Shown here in pieces: positions 60,907 to 64,000 of a stretch of 64,000 nt of DNA. Numbering within the stretch: the stretch's first letter is position 1; every line of letters starts with the position of its first letter. The DNA comes from an uncultured Eubacteriales bacterium. GTDB taxonomy: Bacteria; Bacillota; Clostridia; Oscillospirales; Oscillospiraceae. Both the position numbers and the translations under genes were made by a program. The notes under the pieces were generated by a model. The model was not told the DNA's origin. It ran no database searches and saw only the letters and a program-made list of their open reading frames with translations. Location of the stretch: the NCBI GenBank assembly GCA_900545515.1, contig UQZA01000009.1, positions 1 to 64,000 on the forward strand. Direction: 5' to 3'.

Positions 60907-61842
60907 ATGCTCACATATACAGAAATTTCCTTCCCAGGTCTGGGGATTTCTCTAAATCCCTCCACAGGGATTACCCTGGGCAGCTTCAGCATCCGTTGGT
61001 ATGGCTTGGTGATTGCCCTGGGGCTGTGCCTGGCGGTGCTGTATGCCTGCCGCCGGAGCCGCCAGTTCGGCTTCCGGGAAGATGACGTCATTGATGGGGT
61101 CCTGTGGGTGACTCCCTTCGCAATTCTCTGCGCCCGGGCCTATTACTGCGCCTTCTCCTGGGAGCAGTATGCCGCCAACCCCATCTCCTGCCTGTATATC
61201 TGGGAGGGGGGCTTGGCCATTTATGGCGGTGTTATTGGGGCAGTCCTTGGCTGCCTGGTGTACTGCCGGGTGAAGAAGCTGAATGTATTTGCCCTGCTGG
61301 ATCTGGTCTGCCTGGGCTTTCTCATCGGCCAGTGCATCGGCCGGTGGGGCAATTTCTTTAACCGGGAGGCCTTTGGGGAAGAAACGAGCAGCTTTCTGCG
61401 CATGGGCCTGTACAACCCGGTTACGGGCCAGACGTCCTATGTCCACCCCACCTTTCTGTATGAATCGCTGTGGAATCTGGTGGGCTTCCTGCTTCTGCAT
61501 TTCCTGTCCAAGGGCCGGAAGTACGACGGCCAGACGGCTTTGCAGTATATGGCCTGGTACGGAGCGGGCCGGGCGGTGATTGAGGGCCTGCGCACCGACA
61601 GCTTATACATTCCCGGCACCAGCCTGCGGGTGAGCCAGATTTTGGCGGCGGTGGGCTGTGTGGTGGCGCTGGTCATTCTGGCGGTGCAGGCTGTGCGGAA
61701 GCACGATCCAAGCGGCCTCTTTGTGAACCGGGTGGCGGTTGGGCAAGCTCCGGAGGAACCATCGGAGGAGCAACCGGGGGAAGTGCCGGTTGAGGAGAAA
61801 AAAAGCCTGAAGGACCGGTTCCAGACCTGGCTCAGAACATAA
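60907..61842 (+). CDS. lgt: Prolipoprotein diacylglyceryl transferase
   Basis: The 311-residue integral membrane enzyme adds diacylglycerol to the lipobox cysteine of prolipoproteins such as those encoded at 5.8 and 29.0 kb. The signature GQCIGRWGNFFNREAFG is exact, with typical hydrophobic segments on both sides, and an unusually acidic C-terminal tail (EEPSEEQPGEVPVEEK). The start follows AGGAGG at suitable distance; ATG 60901 is too close to it. Confidence 0.95.
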   Translation: MLTYTEISFPGLGISLNPSTGITLGSFSIRWYGLVIALGLCLAVLYACRRSRQFGFREDDVIDGVLWVTPFAILCARAYYCAFSWEQYAANPISCLYIWEGGLAIYGGVIGAVLGCLVYCRVKKLNVFALLDLVCLGFLIGQCIGRWGNFFNREAFGEETSSFLRMGLYNPVTGQTSYVHPTFLYESLWNLVGFLLLHFLSKGRKYDGQTALQYMAWYGAGRAVIEGLRTDSLYIPGTSLRVSQILAAVGCVVALVILAVQAVRKHDPSGLFVNRVAVGQAPEEPSEEQPGEVPVEEKKSLKDRFQTWLRT

Positions 61843-61934
61843 ACTTTTTGTAAAAAAACGGAACCTATGTCACCGGACGGGCCGGAATTGTGTTATAATA
61901 CAAGGAGAAACCTGAACCGGAAGGAGATACTGCC

Positions 61935-62264
61935 ATGAGCCATTTTGATGAATTCTGGAACCGGGCCGCCAGTGCAGCCCAGACCGCCGCCTCGGCCACG
62001 AAGCGGGCGGCAAATTCCGCCAAGCTCTCCATTGCCATTGCTGCAGAGGAGGAGAAGGTCAAGTCCGCTTACCAGGCCATAGGCAAGCTGTATTATCAGG
62101 ACCAAATTGCCGCCGCCACACCATCCGGACCGGCCTATGATGAGCAGATCTGCCGGATCGATGCCGCCCTTCAGCGCATTGGGGAGCTTCGCAGCCAGCG
62201 GGACGTGACCCCACCCCCTGCCGGTTATGGAGAGGACAGCGATTTTGTCGATTTGGTAGAATAG
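61935..62264 (+). CDS. Small coiled-coil protein of unknown function
   Basis: The 109-residue protein starts behind GAAGGAGA and has an alanine-rich helical stretch (ASAAQTAASATKRAANSAK) without signal peptide, then LAIAAEEEKVKSAYQAIGKLYYQ and a short acidic tail. Similar short proteins of Clostridia combine this part with a zinc ribbon, which is absent here. A TATAAT at 61894-61899 is a possible -10 box with a poor -35. Confidence 0.75.
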   Translation: MSHFDEFWNRAASAAQTAASATKRAANSAKLSIAIAAEEEKVKSAYQAIGKLYYQDQIAAATPSGPAYDEQICRIDAALQRIGELRSQRDVTPPPAGYGEDSDFVDLVE

Positions 62265-62275
62265 TTTGGGTGCGG

Positions 62276-62326
62276 GCAGACCTGCTGCCGGGGCTAGGAA
62301 ATGCCTGTAGCAGCAGGCCTGCCTGT
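62276..62326 (+). terminator. Hairpin after the coiled-coil gene
   Basis: An interrupted stem GCAGACCTGCTGC / GCAGCAGGCCTGC lies 12 nt after the stop. No T-run follows, so its role in termination is uncertain. Confidence 0.45.
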
Positions 62327-62413
62327 TCGCCGCATTGGAAAGAACGTGCGTGCAGCGTCCAGTGGCGGGACTGCATGGGCAGTATGAAAGTAAAAAAGCT
62401 GTGCCATGGGTAT

Positions 62414-62449
62414 GCCTGTCTGCAACAGGTGGACAGGCTGCTCTTTTTT
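62414..62449 (+). terminator. Rho-independent terminator
   Basis: The stem GCCTGTC / GACAGGC with an inner pairing is followed by CTTTTTT. Between the two hairpins no gene is supported. Confidence 0.65.
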
Positions 62450-62558
62450 GGCAAAATGGCACAGAATCATGCTTTCTTTTTTAAGGGACATCGTGTATAA
62501 TGAACGGGAAACCCGGCGCAGATTTGGCCGGGAACATAAAACGAAAGGTTGGAGCTTG

Positions 62559-63797
62559 ATGAACGCATTTTTGCCGGCAAACATTCTGATTCCCCAGGTG
62601 GATTCTATGGAGAAATGGGCAGTGATCGCCTGTGACCAGTTTACCTCTGACCCCGCTTACTGGGCCCGCGTGGCCGAAACCGCAGGGGACGCCCCCTCTA
62701 CTCTGCGCCTGATTCTGCCGGAAGCAGAGCTGGGGACTCCTCAGGAGGCAGCTCATACAGAGGAGATCAACCGGACCATGGAGGCCTATCTGGCCAACGG
62801 CTTGTTCCGGACTTATGAAAATTCGTTTGTCTATGTGGAACGGACGCTCCAAAATGGCTCTGTCCGCAAGGGCCTGGTGGGCATGGTGGACCTGGAGGCT
62901 TATGACTACAACCCCGGCTCCACCTCTGCCGTCCGTGCCACGGAGCGGACGGTGACGGAGCGTATCCCCCCCCGCCAGCGGGTCCGGCGGAACGCCAGCC
63001 TGGAGCTGCCCCATATTCTGCTGCTGTGTGACGACGACCGGAAGGTGCTGCTGGAGCCCGTCGGGGCCAAGAAGGAGAGCTTGACGAAGCTGTACGATTT
63101 TGACCTCATGGAGGGCGGCGGCCACATTACTGGCTACCTGGTCTCTGGTGAGGAGGCGGCGGCCTTTGAAGACCGTCTGACCGCCTATACCGCCGCCTGC
63201 CCGGAGAAATACCAGGATCTGCCCGGCGCGTCCCTGGTTTTTGCTGTGGGCGACGGCAACCACTCCCTGGCCACGGCCAAGAGCTGCTACGAAGAGCTGA
63301 AGGCCAAAAATCCCGGGGTGGATCTGTCGAACCACCCCGCCCGGTATGCCCTGGTGGAGCTGGAGAACATCCACGACGAGGCTCAGCAGTTTGAGCCCAT
63401 TCACCGGGTTGTGGTGGAAACTGACCCCGAGGCCCTGTTGGCTGCACTGGAGCCCTGGTGCGCACCAGATGGCTATCCCATCACCTGGTATGCTGGGGAG
63501 AAAACCGGCACGGTGTACCTGGACCGGAGCCGCAGCCAGCTGGAGGTGGGCGTCCTGCAGCAATTCCTGGATGAATATCTGGCGGCCCATCCCGGGAAGA
63601 TTGATTACATCCACGGCGATGAGGACCTGAAGAACCTGGCCCGTCAGGACCGGGCCATTGGCTTCCTGCTTCCTGCGATGGCCAAGAGCCAGCTGTTCCG
63701 GGGCGTGGTGGCCGACGGCGTTCTGCCTCGGAAGACCTTCTCCATGGGCCACGCCCGAGAGAAGAGATATTACCTGGAAGGAAGAACCATTAAGTGA
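62559..63797 (+). CDS. DUF1015 family protein
   Basis: The 412-residue soluble protein has AYDYNPGSTSAVRATERT, ERIPPRQRVRRNASLELPH and AVGDGNHSLATAKSCYEELK, the hallmarks of DUF1015. Such proteins are seen next to serine or isoprenoid genes in many bacteria; no reaction is established. The GDGNH block looks like a metal or nucleotide site. The start follows AAAGGTTGGAG; the longer frame has no support. Its stop overlaps the ispE start by 4 nt. Confidence 0.88.
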   Translation: MNAFLPANILIPQVDSMEKWAVIACDQFTSDPAYWARVAETAGDAPSTLRLILPEAELGTPQEAAHTEEINRTMEAYLANGLFRTYENSFVYVERTLQNGSVRKGLVGMVDLEAYDYNPGSTSAVRATERTVTERIPPRQRVRRNASLELPHILLLCDDDRKVLLEPVGAKKESLTKLYDFDLMEGGGHITGYLVSGEEAAAFEDRLTAYTAACPEKYQDLPGASLVFAVGDGNHSLATAKSCYEELKAKNPGVDLSNHPARYALVELENIHDEAQQFEPIHRVVVETDPEALLAALEPWCAPDGYPITWYAGEKTGTVYLDRSRSQLEVGVLQQFLDEYLAAHPGKIDYIHGDEDLKNLARQDRAIGFLLPAMAKSQLFRGVVADGVLPRKTFSMGHAREKRYYLEGRTIK

Positions 63798-64000
63798 GTG
63801 TGACACTGCGCGAAGGCGCGTTTGCCAAAATCAATTTGACACTGGATGTGCTGGGCAAGCGGCCCGATGGTTACCATGACATTCAGTCTGTGATGCAGAC
63901 CATCTCCATCCGGGATGATGTGGAGGTGGAGGTGGGCACGGCAAAGCCCTGGACCCTCTCCTGTGACAAAGAGGACGTACCTCAGGACAGCAGCAACCTG
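63794..64000 (+). CDS. ispE: 4-diphosphocytidyl-2-C-methyl-D-erythritol kinase, N-terminal part
   Basis: The first 69 codons only; the gene runs off the window. After a GTG start coupled to the previous stop (GTGA), residues read AFAKINLTLDVLGKRPDGYH, the exact opening of IspE, a GHMP kinase of the MEP pathway. It phosphorylates CDP-methylerythritol. Together with ispH at 32.7 kb this shows the organism makes isoprenoids by the MEP route. Confidence 0.93.
   Translation, partial: MSVTLREGAFAKINLTLDVLGKRPDGYHDIQSVMQTISIRDDVEVEVGTAKPWTLSCDKEDVPQDSSNL

Overview
The window is a gene-dense stretch (about 58-60% G+C by eye) from a low-G+C-lineage anaerobe with an unusually high G+C content, most like the Oscillospiraceae / Flavonifractor-Pseudoflavonifractor group of gut Clostridia. 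This placement is inferred from four traits: an IspH-ribosomal protein S1 fusion, an HrcA/CIRCE-controlled htpG, an oxygen-sensitive class III ribonucleotide reductase, and Gram-positive Shine-Dalgarno sites (AGGAGG) before nearly every gene. No rRNA, tRNA, CRISPR array or intact mobile element was found.

Layout. 1-4660: an ABC exporter (ATPase plus 1111-residue FtsX-type permease) of lower G+C. 4847-8128: NAD(P)HX dehydratase, a lipoprotein, alanine racemase and an orphan MazF toxin. 8192-9046: a Pro/Glu repeat protein. 9413-16410 (minus): a three-gene cluster led by a 1574-residue protein that joins HD, HEAT-like, NadD-like nucleotidyltransferase, GNAT-like and phosphoribosyltransferase-like parts. 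It is followed by an LDH/MDH-like dehydrogenase and a double flavodoxin-fold oxidoreductase. I recognise no described system here and it is the best candidate for something new. 16754-17355 (minus): two small genes. 17580-20086: mnmE and a cysteine desulfurase. 20143-23606 (minus): an ECF vitamin transporter with both ATPases and the S component fused in one chain. 23853-28089: a divergent second type IIA topoisomerase pair. 28135-30231: YitT and a lipoprotein with a degenerate transglutaminase fold, followed by a decayed gene.

30853-34634: prfB, cmk and ispH-rpsA. 34699-36454: a Dabb protein and an MFS transporter. 36548-39059 (minus): a small zincin, an ABC-F ATPase and a Lar-like zinc ribbon. 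39239-41143: htpG behind a perfect CIRCE operator. 41439-42861: two tandem paralogous membrane proteins. 42914-43886 (minus): ribU under an FMN riboswitch, divergent from a SLOG-fold gene through promoters that share one -35 region. 44480-45754: a DUF4830 protein and an RsuA-type pseudouridine synthase. 45931-51198: PucR/CdaR-type regulator, ftsE, ftsX, M23 murein hydrolase activator and S41 protease, a cell-separation module. 51415-53429: greA and lysS. 53430-54240: a long foldback sequence and the remains of an IS21-type element (frameshifted istB). 54296-56473 (minus): nrdD behind a perfect 28-bp palindrome. 56817-61842: galM, the ymfF/ymfH peptidase pair and lgt. 61935-64000: a small coiled-coil protein, a DUF1015 protein and the start of ispE.

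Most genes are housekeeping: translation, cell envelope, isoprenoids (ispH, ispE), cofactor transport and protein folding. Accessory signals are concentrated at 8-17 kb, 30 kb and 53-54 kb. Starts were moved downstream of the longest open frame wherever a Shine-Dalgarno site pointed to an internal ATG. Function assignments rest on reading motifs by eye, without database searches.
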